A DNA stretch of 64,000 nucleotides from Aquilaria yunnanensis (Eukaryota; Streptophyta; Magnoliopsida; Malvales; Thymelaeaceae). The notes under the pieces were generated by a model that was not told where the DNA came from, made no database searches, and saw nothing but the letters and a program-made list of their open reading frames with translations. This document shows positions 11,555 to 20,969 of the stretch, piece by piece. Location of the stretch: NCBI GenBank assembly GCA_039654915.1, contig CM077593.1, positions 33,326,501 through 33,390,500 on the forward strand. The letters run 5' to 3'. The translations under genes were made by a program, and so were the position numbers. Position 1 is the first letter of the stretch, and the number at the start of each line of letters is the position of its first letter.

Positions 11555-14500
11555 TTTGGCGCCGTCTGTGGGAACCCGCTCGCAAATCGCCGTCGTTGAG
11601 ACTCGGCGTTCTAAGGACAAGGGTCTCCCAAGGTCCTCGTCCGCGCCTGAGATACAACCGGCCGCTGAGCAGACATTCCCAGAGACTTCTACGCCCGAGG
11701 AAGACCGCCCTCTGGTAATCACCATGAGCTTCTTGAGGGACTTTCAGCACTCGGTCGTTGCTGAAATGACTCAGCAGATCGACCGAAGATGGCCACAGCA
11801 GTCACAGGCCCAGAAACCCTCCTCATCAGCACGCCCTCGGGAGAGAAGCCCCAAGTCTACATACCGCAGTTCAGGAAGTGGAGAGCCTCGCGGAGAATCA
11901 TCCACAGAAGATATAGCCCTCGGGAAACGGCCTGTGGGACAAACCGGGTCCAAGCGACCGAGAGTCTCACAACGAAGCAGTTCGTCGCCTGAGGCGAGGT
12001 CCCTGACCCTTCCGCGCCAAACTCGCTCCCCGAAGAGGCGCCGTCGATCTCCCTCCCGCGAAAATGGTCCTAGCGCCACTGTGCTCATGGAAAGGATATT
12101 GGCACGGTTGGACAGAGTGGAGAAGCAAGTGGCCAGAAAACCCGTTTGGGACAGGCTGTCGGGGGCATTATGCGAAGATGACTCCCCGTTTATTCGCGCC
12201 GTCGTTGAGGCAGCTATGCCAGGCGACTTCAGAGTGCCTAGGCTGGAGATCTATGATGGCCGGACTGATCCACAGGCCCATCTGACGAAGTACAGACGGA
12301 CCATGATAATGCACGGAGCTGATGACGCTACCATGTGCAAATGCTTCGAAGTCACCCTCACGGGCCCAGCAACAGCATGGTACAATTCCTTGCCCCCAGG
12401 GACTATCACTGAGTTCCAGGAGTTGTCCACAGCCTTCACCCAACAGTTCATTGGGAGCAGGCCGACGGCCAAAATGCCTGTGCAGATGTTCGACATAGAG
12501 CAGAGAAACGGAGAGACAATCCGAGACTATGTCGAACGATTCAACAGGGAAGCACTCAGCGTCCCAGACTTCCGGCCCGAAATCCGCATCCTCGCTATGA
12601 CACGGGGCCTTCGGCGTGACTCACAGCTGTTCTACGAGTTCTCAAAGGACCCCCTGGAGACCCTCGGAGAATTTTACCGAAGGGCAGAGCAGCACATGAC
12701 AGCCGAGGAATTGAGGATGGCAGGGCCGAAGTCTGATCATCACCGCGCCGAAGGGTCCAGTCAGCAAGCTTGGCATCTTTCTGAACACACAGGCCGACCA
12801 CGACGAATGCGAGGAAGGAAACCTCAAAGTTTCACGCCCTTGAGCACGACACGGACCAACATTCTCATGGCGCTGGAAAGGCAAGGGACGCAGATTCGGC
12901 GGCCAAAGGCCATGGCCGCCGATAATAAGAAGAATACCAAGAAGTTCTGCCAGTTTCATCGCGACCACGGTCATGACACCGAAGACTGCTTCCAGCTGAA
13001 GAAGTACATAGAGTCGCTGATCAAACAGGGCCAACTTCGCAAATACCTGCGGATGCCCTCCCCAAAAGGCAGAAAAGAGGAGGAAGAGAGGGCCGAAAAC
13101 GAGGACTATGACTCCGACAGGCGGAGAAACAGAAGTCCAAAAAGGCGCCTTCCACCTCCAGTAGGGGTCATCCAAACCATCACCACGAGGCTCCCATCCT
13201 CGGAAAGAAAGCGGAAGGCCAGAGAAATTGCAGTTATGGAGTATCAAAGTCCATCAAAGAAACTGGCTCGCAAAGATGGCTCCACCGTCGTCTTCCCCCA
13301 CGACGACCCGCTGCTGATAATGGCGAGAATAGGGAACTGGGACGTCAAGAGAGTGTTGCTTGATGATGGCTCAAATGCTGATGTCCTATTCTCGCACTTA
13401 CTGCCGAGCTTGGGCATCTCCAGCAACGAGCTTAAACCTGTCACCACGCCCACCTTCGGCGTTGGGCCATCCGAACTACCCGTCCTCGGATGGATCGACC
13501 TCCCCTTGATGATGAAAGGCACTTCGGTAGACGGAGCAGCTGAGTTGTACGCGTCCACAGTGGCAAGATTCATCGTCATGGACATCCCGTCTTCGTACAA
13601 TGCCATCCTTGGAAGGCAGACTCAGGGGAACCTGCACATTCGCCCCGATGTGAAGTACTTGACTGTCACATTCGCCACCAAGGATGGAGATGCAGAGGTC
13701 TTCATCGACCAAGCCGAGGTAAGAAAGGTGTTTGTAAAAGCACGAAAGGCTCCGGCAAACAACTCTACACAAACGGTGGAGGCAAAGGCGCAGGAGAAAG
13801 GCAAAGAAGGAGATCCCGCAGAAGCAGTAGATCTTGTCCCAGGACAATCTACCCGAATAGGGAAGAGCTTGGCCAAAGGTGACAAGGAAAATCTTGTATC
13901 CTTTCTGCTAAAAAATAAAGATCTGTTTGCCTACTCGCCGAAAGACATGTCAGGAGTGAACCCTGGCATAATACAGCACAGCCTCAAAGTAAGCCCGGAA
14001 GCAAAACCTATTAGGCAAAAGAAACGAAGCATCTCAGCCCACAAAAGCAACTTCGTGAAAACCGAAGTCCAGCGCCTATTGGATGCTGAAGTTATCAGGG
14101 AGGTAAAATACCCCGAATGGTTAAGCAACGTGGTCATCGCCACAAAAGAAGGTAGCAACAAACTCCGGATGTGCATTGATTTCAGAAACTTGAACGATGC
14201 TTGCCCGAAAGACTCATTTCCCCTCCCGCCAATAGATCAACTGGTAGATTCAACGGCCGAATACGGGCTCCTGAGCTTCCTAGATGCCTTCAACGGCTAC
14301 CATCAGATAAGGATGGACCCCGAAGATGAAGAGAAAACTGCCTTCATCACCGAGGGAGGAACGTACTACTATGTCAGAATGCCCTTCGGGCTCAAAAATG
14401 CAGGAGCCACCTACCAGAGACTGATGAACAAGGTCTTCAAGGACCAAATGGGGAGAAACATGGAGGTATATGTTGATGATATGATAGTCAAAAGCAAGCT

Positions 14501-16388
14501 GCCCGGCTACCACGTTGCAGATTTGGAGGAAACCTTCCAAAAGCTCAGAGCCTTCGGGATTCGCCTTAATCCCGAGAAGTGTATCTTCGGCGTGACCTCG
14601 GGAAAATTCCTTGGGTACATGGTATCCGAAAGAGGCATCGACGCCAATCCTGAGAAGATTAAGGCTCTGCTTGAGTTCCGAACTCCTGCCACAGTCAAAG
14701 ACGTGCAGAGACTAACCGGAAGAATAACCTCTCTGAGCAGGTTTATTTCCAGGTACGGAGATAGGTGTAGACCTTTCTTCAAAGTCCTCACAAAGGCAGC
14801 AAAGATGGAAGGCGACCTCGGAAGAAACAATCATCCTTGGGACGAAGATTGCCAAAAGGCCTGGGAAGAACTCAAAGTCTACCTGGCCAGCCTTCCGACT
14901 CTGCGACAACCTCGGGAGGGAGAAGCCCTTGTACTGTACCTCGCCGTCACAGAAAAGGCCGTGAGCTCGGTCCTGGTGAAAGAAGAAGGGCCGAAACAAT
15001 GGCCGGTCTACTACGTCAGCAAGTCCCTGCATGGCGCCGAAGTCAGGTACCCTTTGCTTCAAAAATCTATATACGCCTTGGTGCTTGCAGGAAGAAGACT
15101 GCGACCATATTTCCAGGCTCACCCCATCATCGTCCGAAGTAGTCTACCACTGCGGGATGTTATGAAGAAAGTTGATCATTCGGGAAGGCTCTCCAAGTGG
15201 TGCATAGAGCTTGGCGAACACGAAATCACGTATGAGCCTCGGAAGGCCATAAAAGCCCAAGCATTGGCAGATTTTATCGCCGAAATACCCACCACTGAGG
15301 AGAACCACTCAGATCCGAAAGAAGGTGAGCCAGAATGGACCTTGCATGTTGACGGAGCCTCGGGGTCCGAACACCAGGGAGCTGGAATAGTTATCAGAGG
15401 ACCCGAAGGCCTAGAGGTGATGAAGGCTATCAAGTTCAGCTTCAACGTCACCAATAATGTGGCTGAGTATGAAGCCCTCATAGCGGGATTACGCTTGGCC
15501 AGAAAGATTGGCGTGAGAAACTTAAGGGCTCACAGCGATTCCCAGCTGGTAGTTCGGCAGACGGCAGGAGATTATGGGGCGAAGGACCCAATCTTGGAAA
15601 AATACCACGAGCTGGTAACAAAACTCATCCAAGAGTTTGACGCCGTGCGGATCGAAAATGTACCCCGGCAGAATAACACTGAGGCAGATTGCTTAGCGAA
15701 GTCCAAAACATACACCGAGGTGCTAGACCATCCAAGCATCTCCGTGCTAAGCGTAACGACCTCGGGAACAGGGTGGAAGGACCCCATAAAGAGATACCTC
15801 GCAGAGAATGAGCTTCCCGAAGACGCCGGCAATGCTGCAAGACTGCGAAGACGCGCCGGAAGATTCTTCCTGATTGGTGAAGAGTTATATCGGCAAGGAT
15901 ATGCAAATCCGCTGCAGAGATGTGTGGGCGAAGAGGATACTGAGATGGTCCTCGAAGAAGTTCACGAAGGCATGTGCGGCTCGCACATTGGAACTGATGC
16001 CCTTGCAGCAGTGATACTCCGCCAAGGATACTTCTGGCCTACCCTGAGAAAGGACGCAAGGCAGTTCGTCCAGAAGTGCGGTAGTTGCCAGAGACATGCA
16101 AAAATCCAGAGGATACCCTCGGAAATGGTAACGTCGGCAGACTATCCTTGGCCCTTCGCAGTCTGGGGTATAGACCTTATTGGGCCACTCCCCACAGCGC
16201 CCGGAGGCGTGAAATTCTGCGTGGTAGCAGTGGACTATTTCTCAAAGTGGGTAGAGGCAGAACCACTAGCAACTATCTCGGCAAAAGAAGTGCAGAAGTT
16301 CGTATGGAAGAACATCGTATGCAGATTTGGCATACCGAGGGTACTAGTAGCTGATAATGGATCCCAGTTCATAGACAAAGGATTCTAG
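11490..16388 (+). CDS. Gag-pol polyprotein of element A, stopped inside integrase
   Basis: One frame of 1,632 codons is open from inside the LTR. The likely start is the ATG at 11,724 (residue 79; ACC before it); the 11,523 ATG is an alternative. Domains, by residue: basic Ser/Arg-rich N terminus; gag core about 240-410; zinc knuckle CQFHRDHGHDTEDC about 486; aspartic protease LLDDGSNAD about 622; RT with SFLDAFNGYHQI about 929 and YVDDM about 994; a first RNase H about 1,140-1,250 with its acidic positions lost; a second RNase H about 1,280-1,400 with HVDGASG, AEYEAL and HSDSQ; integrase zinc region about 1,490-1,535 and catalytic D at about 1,559 and 1,622. It ends at TAG (16,386-16,388), before the third catalytic residue. 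Confidence 0.93.
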   Translation: MRPQAISSTIIMTHNDEAPGHHLAPSVGTRSQIAVVETRRSKDKGLPRSSSAPEIQPAAEQTFPETSTPEEDRPLVITMSFLRDFQHSVVAEMTQQIDRRWPQQSQAQKPSSSARPRERSPKSTYRSSGSGEPRGESSTEDIALGKRPVGQTGSKRPRVSQRSSSSPEARSLTLPRQTRSPKRRRRSPSRENGPSATVLMERILARLDRVEKQVARKPVWDRLSGALCEDDSPFIRAVVEAAMPGDFRVPRLEIYDGRTDPQAHLTKYRRTMIMHGADDATMCKCFEVTLTGPATAWYNSLPPGTITEFQELSTAFTQQFIGSRPTAKMPVQMFDIEQRNGETIRDYVERFNREALSVPDFRPEIRILAMTRGLRRDSQLFYEFSKDPLETLGEFYRRAEQHMTAEELRMAGPKSDHHRAEGSSQQAWHLSEHTGRPRRMRGRKPQSFTPLSTTRTNILMALERQGTQIRRPKAMAADNKKNTKKFCQFHRDHGHDTEDCFQLKKYIESLIKQGQLRKYLRMPSPKGRKEEEERAENEDYDSDRRRNRSPKRRLPPPVGVIQTITTRLPSSERKRKAREIAVMEYQSPSKKLARKDGSTVVFPHDDPLLIMARIGNWDVKRVLLDDGSNADVLFSHLLPSLGISSNELKPVTTPTFGVGPSELPVLGWIDLPLMMKGTSVDGAAELYASTVARFIVMDIPSSYNAILGRQTQGNLHIRPDVKYLTVTFATKDGDAEVFIDQAEVRKVFVKARKAPANNSTQTVEAKAQEKGKEGDPAEAVDLVPGQSTRIGKSLAKGDKENLVSFLLKNKDLFAYSPKDMSGVNPGIIQHSLKVSPEAKPIRQKKRSISAHKSNFVKTEVQRLLDAEVIREVKYPEWLSNVVIATKEGSNKLRMCIDFRNLNDACPKDSFPLPPIDQLVDSTAEYGLLSFLDAFNGYHQIRMDPEDEEKTAFITEGGTYYYVRMPFGLKNAGATYQRLMNKVFKDQMGRNMEVYVDDMIVKSKLPGYHVADLEETFQKLRAFGIRLNPEKCIFGVTSGKFLGYMVSERGIDANPEKIKALLEFRTPATVKDVQRLTGRITSLSRFISRYGDRCRPFFKVLTKAAKMEGDLGRNNHPWDEDCQKAWEELKVYLASLPTLRQPREGEALVLYLAVTEKAVSSVLVKEEGPKQWPVYYVSKSLHGAEVRYPLLQKSIYALVLAGRRLRPYFQAHPIIVRSSLPLRDVMKKVDHSGRLSKWCIELGEHEITYEPRKAIKAQALADFIAEIPTTEENHSDPKEGEPEWTLHVDGASGSEHQGAGIVIRGPEGLEVMKAIKFSFNVTNNVAEYEALIAGLRLARKIGVRNLRAHSDSQLVVRQTAGDYGAKDPILEKYHELVTKLIQEFDAVRIENVPRQNNTEADCLAKSKTYTEVLDHPSISVLSVTTSGTGWKDPIKRYLAENELPEDAGNAARLRRRAGRFFLIGEELYRQGYANPLQRCVGEEDTEMVLEEVHEGMCGSHIGTDALAAVILRQGYFWPTLRKDARQFVQKCGSCQRHAKIQRIPSEMVTSADYPWPFAVWGIDLIGPLPTAPGGVKFCVVAVDYFSKWVEAEPLATISAKEVQKFVWKNIVCRFGIPRVLVADNGSQFIDKGF
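11557..11575 (+). other. Primer binding site of element A
   Basis: TGGCGCCGTCTGTGGGAAC begins two bases after the LTR. The first nine bases match the complement of a plant tRNA-Asp 3' end (from memory), but the rest diverges, so the primer tRNA is uncertain. The site lies inside an open reading frame joined to gag. Confidence 0.75.
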
Positions 16389-17009
16389 GAATTCATCAGC
16401 GACCTCGGAATAAAGATGCACTTCGCCCCAGTAGCTCACCCCCAAAGCAATGGGCAGGTGGAAGTATCAAACAGGACCATAAAAGATGGCCTGAAAAAGA
16501 GACTTGGGGAAGCCAAGGGGAAATGGCCAGGAGAACTCCAAAGTGTATTGTGGAGCTATCGAACGACGCCACGAAGAGCCACAGGGGAAACTCCCTTCTC
16601 ACTCGTCTTCGGAACAGAGGCCATTATCCCAATAGAGATAGTTCAGCCTTCAATACGGGTGCAAGTATTTGATGAAGGCGGAAACGACCTCGGTCTGAGA
16701 ACTAAGCTCGACCTTGTGGCCGAACACAGAGAAATAGCCGAGCTGAGAAGAAAAGCTTTCCAGCAAAGAGTGGCCGCGGCTATCAACTTAAAAGCCAGGC
16801 CAAAAGAAATCAAAAAATGAGACCTCATTCTCCGAAAGGCTGACTTTGCACCCTGAAGGCCCTCTCACGGAGTACTTCGCGCAAATTGGGAAGGACCTTA
16901 TCTGGTTCTCGCCGAAGTATGAAAAGGCGTGTACAAGCTTGGCGACGCCGAAGGCGTAGAATTGAAAAACACTTGGCATTCAGACGCCTTGAAAAAATTC
17001 TACGCCTAA
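16389..17009 (+). pseudogene. Integrase C-terminal part of element A, after the stop
   Basis: The same frame stays open from 16,389 to a TGA at 16,818-16,820. It holds the third catalytic residue (the E in NGQVEVSNRT, about 16,456), the SYRTTPRRATGETPF motif and SLVFGTEAIIP. From 16,821 to 17,009 the rest of the integrase C terminus is readable only by changing frame (ANWEGPYLVLAEV, then VYKLGDAEG and an end LKKFYA). The copy therefore has one nonsense codon and at least two frame breaks, and cannot make whole integrase. Confidence 0.88.
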
Positions 17010-17149
17010 GGTTGAGCGGAGGAGATATATTGTACAAGAAATATTCTAAGTACAGAATGGTCTGAAGAAGAATGGTCTTGAGAAAAATTTTTAAGTATAC
17101 CAAATTGTCTAAGACAGAATTCCGCGAAGGTGCTCGCCACGAAAAAAGC

Positions 17150-17660
17150 AGATGTGACTTCCCGAAGTCCCTTGAGCCACTATGCTCGGGAAAAATGGGA
17201 AACAAGAATCTTGCAAAGGTACTCGGCATAATCAGTGCAGAGAAAATTTTCTGAACACCCTTGAGCGAACATGCTCGGGAAAAAGGGAAAGCAAGAATCT
17301 CGCAAAAGTACACGCCAAAACAAAAGCAGAGTTAATTTCCGAACACCCTTGAGCGAACGTGCTTGGGAAAAAGGGAAATGAGCAATCTCGTGAAAATTTT
17401 CCTAAGTCCCTTGAGCAAATATGCTCGGGACAATAGGAAGACAGAAAAATTTGGCTGAAGGTTTTCCGAAGTCCCTTGAGCGAACATGTTCGGGATAAAA
17501 GGGAACAAAAAGCCTGCAAAAGACTTAGCCAAATTTTTACAAACTTTCCAGAAAGTCTCTTGAGCGAGCACACTCAGGACAAAGGAAGGTAAAAAGTTTC
17601 TTTGGTTGCAGGTTTTCCGAAAGTCTCTTGAGCAAACGTGTTTGGGACAGTGGAAATGAA
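17150..17660 (+). repeat. Palindrome-bearing minisatellite in element A
   Basis: A core like CCTTGAGCGAACATGCTCGG occurs seven times, with CTTGAGC at 17,171, 17,260, 17,348, 17,410, 17,475, 17,559 and 17,627. Spacing is irregular (62-89 bases). The cores are imperfect inverted repeats (GAGC...GCTC). Intervening sequence (CCGAAGTCC, AAAAGGGAAA) is also shared. It is between pol and the antisense gene. Amplified tandem repeats in this place are known from the Retand family of the Tat lineage. Confidence 0.8.
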
Positions 17661-17779
17661 GAAACTTGCAAGAAAGGACTTAGCCAAAAGATTGTTCATT
17701 TAGAGCAAACGCTGCCTTACAAAAGAAGTGCCCAAAGAAGGAGCACAAAGGAGAAAAATAAGAGGAGCCCTAAAACAAA

Positions 17780-20129
17780 CTAGGGAGAGCCGGGCGGACG
17801 AAGACCAGGAAGCTTCAGATGCTCGACCTTGGACCACTGCCACCGAGGTCCCTCAGGAATATTTAGGCCCTCCAGAAAAGAGAGGTCCAAATCTGGGAAC
17901 CTCTGCAGGACTTGGTGCCGAGCAAGGCAGAAGCCGTCCTGAAAGGCGACCTTGGACATTTGATCAGAAGTATGTTTTTGAACGCCAAGGTCGTTGAGCT
18001 TGTCCCTCAGCTCAGCAATCTCCTCCTCCAGCTCGCTTATCCCCAGCGTCCCTCCGGACTCCTTCTTCAGAGCCTCGACCTCGGCTCGGAGAGCATTGTT
18101 CTCATCCGTCAACCTCACCGCAAGACTGTCAGAAACAGCCTTGTCCTTGACAAGATCTCCGTTGGTGACGAGCAGCCCCTTTACTTGGTCGCCGAGGTCG
18201 GCAATCTTCCGGGAGGAGTCCTTTTCAAGTTCTTCTCTCTTCTTCGAGAACTCCTCCCGAACGGCGGCGATTTGCTGAGAACAATCCGCTGCCAGCTGCT
18301 GGTTGCTGGCGACCACCTTCGAAAGCGAAGCCTTCGCTTCACTGAGTTCCCGCGAAGTCGCATCCTTGGAGGCAGCCTCTCTGGCCACCCGAACTCGGAG
18401 GTAACCAGCGTACTCCAGCAGCTACGGCAAGGCAAAAGTCCAGGTTAGTACAAATCTAAACACTTAGAAAATTGAGGAAAAAGAGTGTAAAGACTATACC
18501 TGAGCAGCATGCTCGGTGACTTTTGCGGCGAGGGTATTATCCCTCGGGTGAGCCGCCGCAATGGCCCGGAAGGAGGCGTCAGTGGTCATCCCCTTCCAAA
18601 TATCCTTTGTCATTTTTGGACAATCGTCGGAGAACAAATTCATATCCTCCGTGATTGTCCAAAAGGGCTCCAAGGGGATCTTCCCCTCAAGGATTTTGGC
18701 ATCGCGGAGGGCCCGTTTCCTCTCATGAATGGCCCTCCAGCCAGCAGTAAGAGGCTCCTCTGAAAGTGAGAAGGAAGTTAGGAGTAGAAGAAAAATTCAT
18801 GAAAAGCAAAGGAGCTGAACTTCGCCTGAAGGCATACCTGGAGGAACCTCGGAGATAGTGTCCTCGGGATCCTCGGGCCCCTCGGTAGAAAGACCCTTAC
18901 CCTTCTGCCGATACCGCTCCTCGGCAGTAGGTACTTCTACCACTACAGTGTTTCTGGGGGCCTCGAGGTCAGGAGGAGGCACCTCGGCGGAAGTAGCGGG
19001 GACCTCGGCCGGTGAAATTTCAACAAGACCAGCCTCTTCGCCAGCTTCTTCTTCCGAAAGCTCTGGCTGAGGAGGCTGGACAGCCTTCCTAGCTTGCTTC
19101 GCCGAGGGCCCCGCCCCTGTCGACTTCCTTCTTCGGGAAGCCGCCTTCTTTGTCTGCTCCCCCTTCTCCACTTGGCCAGAAAAGAGGGCCTTGTAATAGG
19201 CGGCAGCCCCATCGCCCATCTCTGAAAAAGAGAAGAAATATCAGCGTAAGTCCGAGGAAAAAATATAAAGGGGTGGAAGATTACTCACTTTCGGCAAAAG
19301 ATTCGAAAGAAGTCTCCCCCTTAAGGAGCTTGACCAGCCAGGAGTCCTTCCCGGCGATGGCGGGAGCGGGCATATTGAGGTCAGTCTCGTGCTCCTTAAC
19401 CACTTTCAGCTCCCGAAGGACTTCTTCGGTCATCAACCTCCAGTTGATAGGAAAGGGGTAAAGAGCAAGAGGAGAGACCTCGGGAACCCAGTCAACGACT
19501 GCCTGAATGCGGGCGTCGAAATCCGCGAACACAGAAGCCAACGGTGGGGTCAGCAGCATCCTCGGATCAACGACGTCTGCGTTCAGCACTCCCTGAGCCC
19601 ATCTGGTCGGGACATCAGACCAGTTCTTATCCACCTTCAGGAAAAAGAACTTAGGCTGCCACCCCCGCCAGCTATCCTTCGTGTCGAAGGTGAAGGTGAA
19701 TTTTTTGCTCCCGGATCCCCGAGGCAGCAGGAAATAGAAGCCACCCTTCGAGACCACGTAGAGCTTGTAGTACTGCATGAAAATGATGAAGTGGGGCTCT
19801 ATCCCGAACACGCCACACATGCAGAGGTAGGCGTTAAAATAGCAGTACGCGTTCGGGGGAAGCTGGTTCACAGCAATGCCATGGAATTGGCAGAACTCGC
19901 AAACCACCTTCGGGGGAGGATACCGAAGTCCGGCCTTCAGTTGGGCTCGGAAGACGGTAACCTCGTCGCCGCGGTTTGAAAAAGCAAAATGGCTAGAACG
20001 AGGCAGCCTGGTCACAGCGTAAGAGGGAAGAAAGAATTTTTTCTTCCACCTCTCTAGTTTTTCGGGGGTGATACAGCAAGGATGGGCCAGAAGAGGTTTC
20101 CAGCTCTCGGGAACAGGCATCGTAGACAT
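17780..20129 (-). CDS. Spliced antisense gene of element A (putative gypsy-type transposon domain protein)
   Basis: Four exons on the minus strand: 20,129-19,289, 19,221-18,838, 18,759-18,500 and 18,421-17,780. Their introns (67, 78 and 78 bases) begin GTGAGT, GTATGC and GTATAG and end TTTCAG, TTTCAG and CCGTAG; the third contains a perfect TACTAAC branch-point box. All junctions keep frame, giving about 708 residues and a TAG end with no internal stop. Exon 1 resembles the plant 'putative gypsy type transposon' (Transposase_28-like) domain: PPPKVVCEFCQFHGIAVNQL and PNAYCYFNAYLCMCGVFGIE. Exon 2 is acidic, low-complexity and has a KKAASRRRKS basic run. Exon 4 is a long heptad coiled coil followed by SKVAFQDGFCLARHQVL. 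Function is unknown; such antisense frames are reported in Tat elements. No polyadenylation signal was evident. Confidence 0.85.
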
Positions 20130-20417
20130 GAAAAAGAGTTTGAGATGGAAAAGAAAATAGTTTCCAGAAAAAACTCAGAAGACGAGTTTGGAAAAAAACA
20201 ACAGTTTTCCAGAAAAACTCAGAAAAACAGAGGAATCAGAGTACTCTGGAAATCAAAACCCACCAAAAGATTTGCCTAAGGACGCCGTCGTGAAAGTTGG
20301 TAGGAAAAGCTCTGATTAAAGAAGCTCCGCCACAGAAAGCAAGATAAAACGCAAGAACAGAGGGCAAAGCAGAGAGAGAGCAGAAAAACAGTAAGTGGGA
20401 CTTATGATGGAATGGGC

Positions 20418-20425
20418 TATTTATA
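20418..20425 (-). promoter_or_regulatory. TATA box of the antisense gene
   Basis: On the minus strand this reads CCTATAAATAGCCC, a strong plant TATA box, about 290 bases before the antisense ATG at 20,129. No such box lies closer. It lies inside the retrotransposon, outside the LTR, so the antisense gene would have its own promoter. Confidence 0.7.
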
Positions 20426-20956
20426 GGCCAAAGGTGGGTAGTCGAAAAGAGATCATAAGTACCCATTGGAGGCGAACCGTCGCCGTAACTGCCCGCTGCA
20501 CCCGAAAAGGCGCGCCCTCTGTAAATGACGCGTCTCTCTTCCAATGGCAAGAAGCCGCGTGTCAACCGCTGCGCAGAAATAGGGGACATGCCTCCCCAAA
20601 CGTCCCTGGAAAACCGGGACACACCTCCTGATTGGGACACGTCGTTTGACATCCCTGAAAAGTGGAGACGCGCCGCTCAGTCTGACACGCTTGGCCATCA
20701 GACCTGCAGAAATAAAAAGCAGGCCACCTCGAGGACACCAAGAGACAGGCTATGGCTGAACAGCCCATGACTTTTGGGCAAGAGGTGTATCTTCGGTACA
20801 GGCTTTGCCTCGGAGACACCAAAGAATAGGCCCAGGCCGAACAGCCCAGACCCTCGGGCAAAAGGTGCGACCTCGGAACAGGTTATGCTTCCCAACAAGA
20901 CTCCCAACGACAACCTCGGAAAGAGATTCAAACCGAAGTCTTCACTTCGGCTTTCC

Positions 20957-20965
20957 AGAGGGGGG
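20957..20965 (+). other. Polypurine tract of element A
   Basis: AGAGGGGGG ends four bases (CATG) before the 3' LTR start at 20,970. It would prime plus-strand DNA synthesis. Confidence 0.8.
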
Positions 20966-20969
20966 CATG

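Noticed and set aside
11511..15906. Many minus-strand frames of 70-200 codons under the gag-pol gene
   Set aside because: They are shadows of the sense coding frame in GC-rich sequence. They lack domains and splice continuity, unlike the antisense gene at 17,780-20,129.
17994..19979. Plus-strand frames of up to 196 codons opposite the antisense gene
   Set aside because: They are mirror frames of the antisense exons and show no motif.
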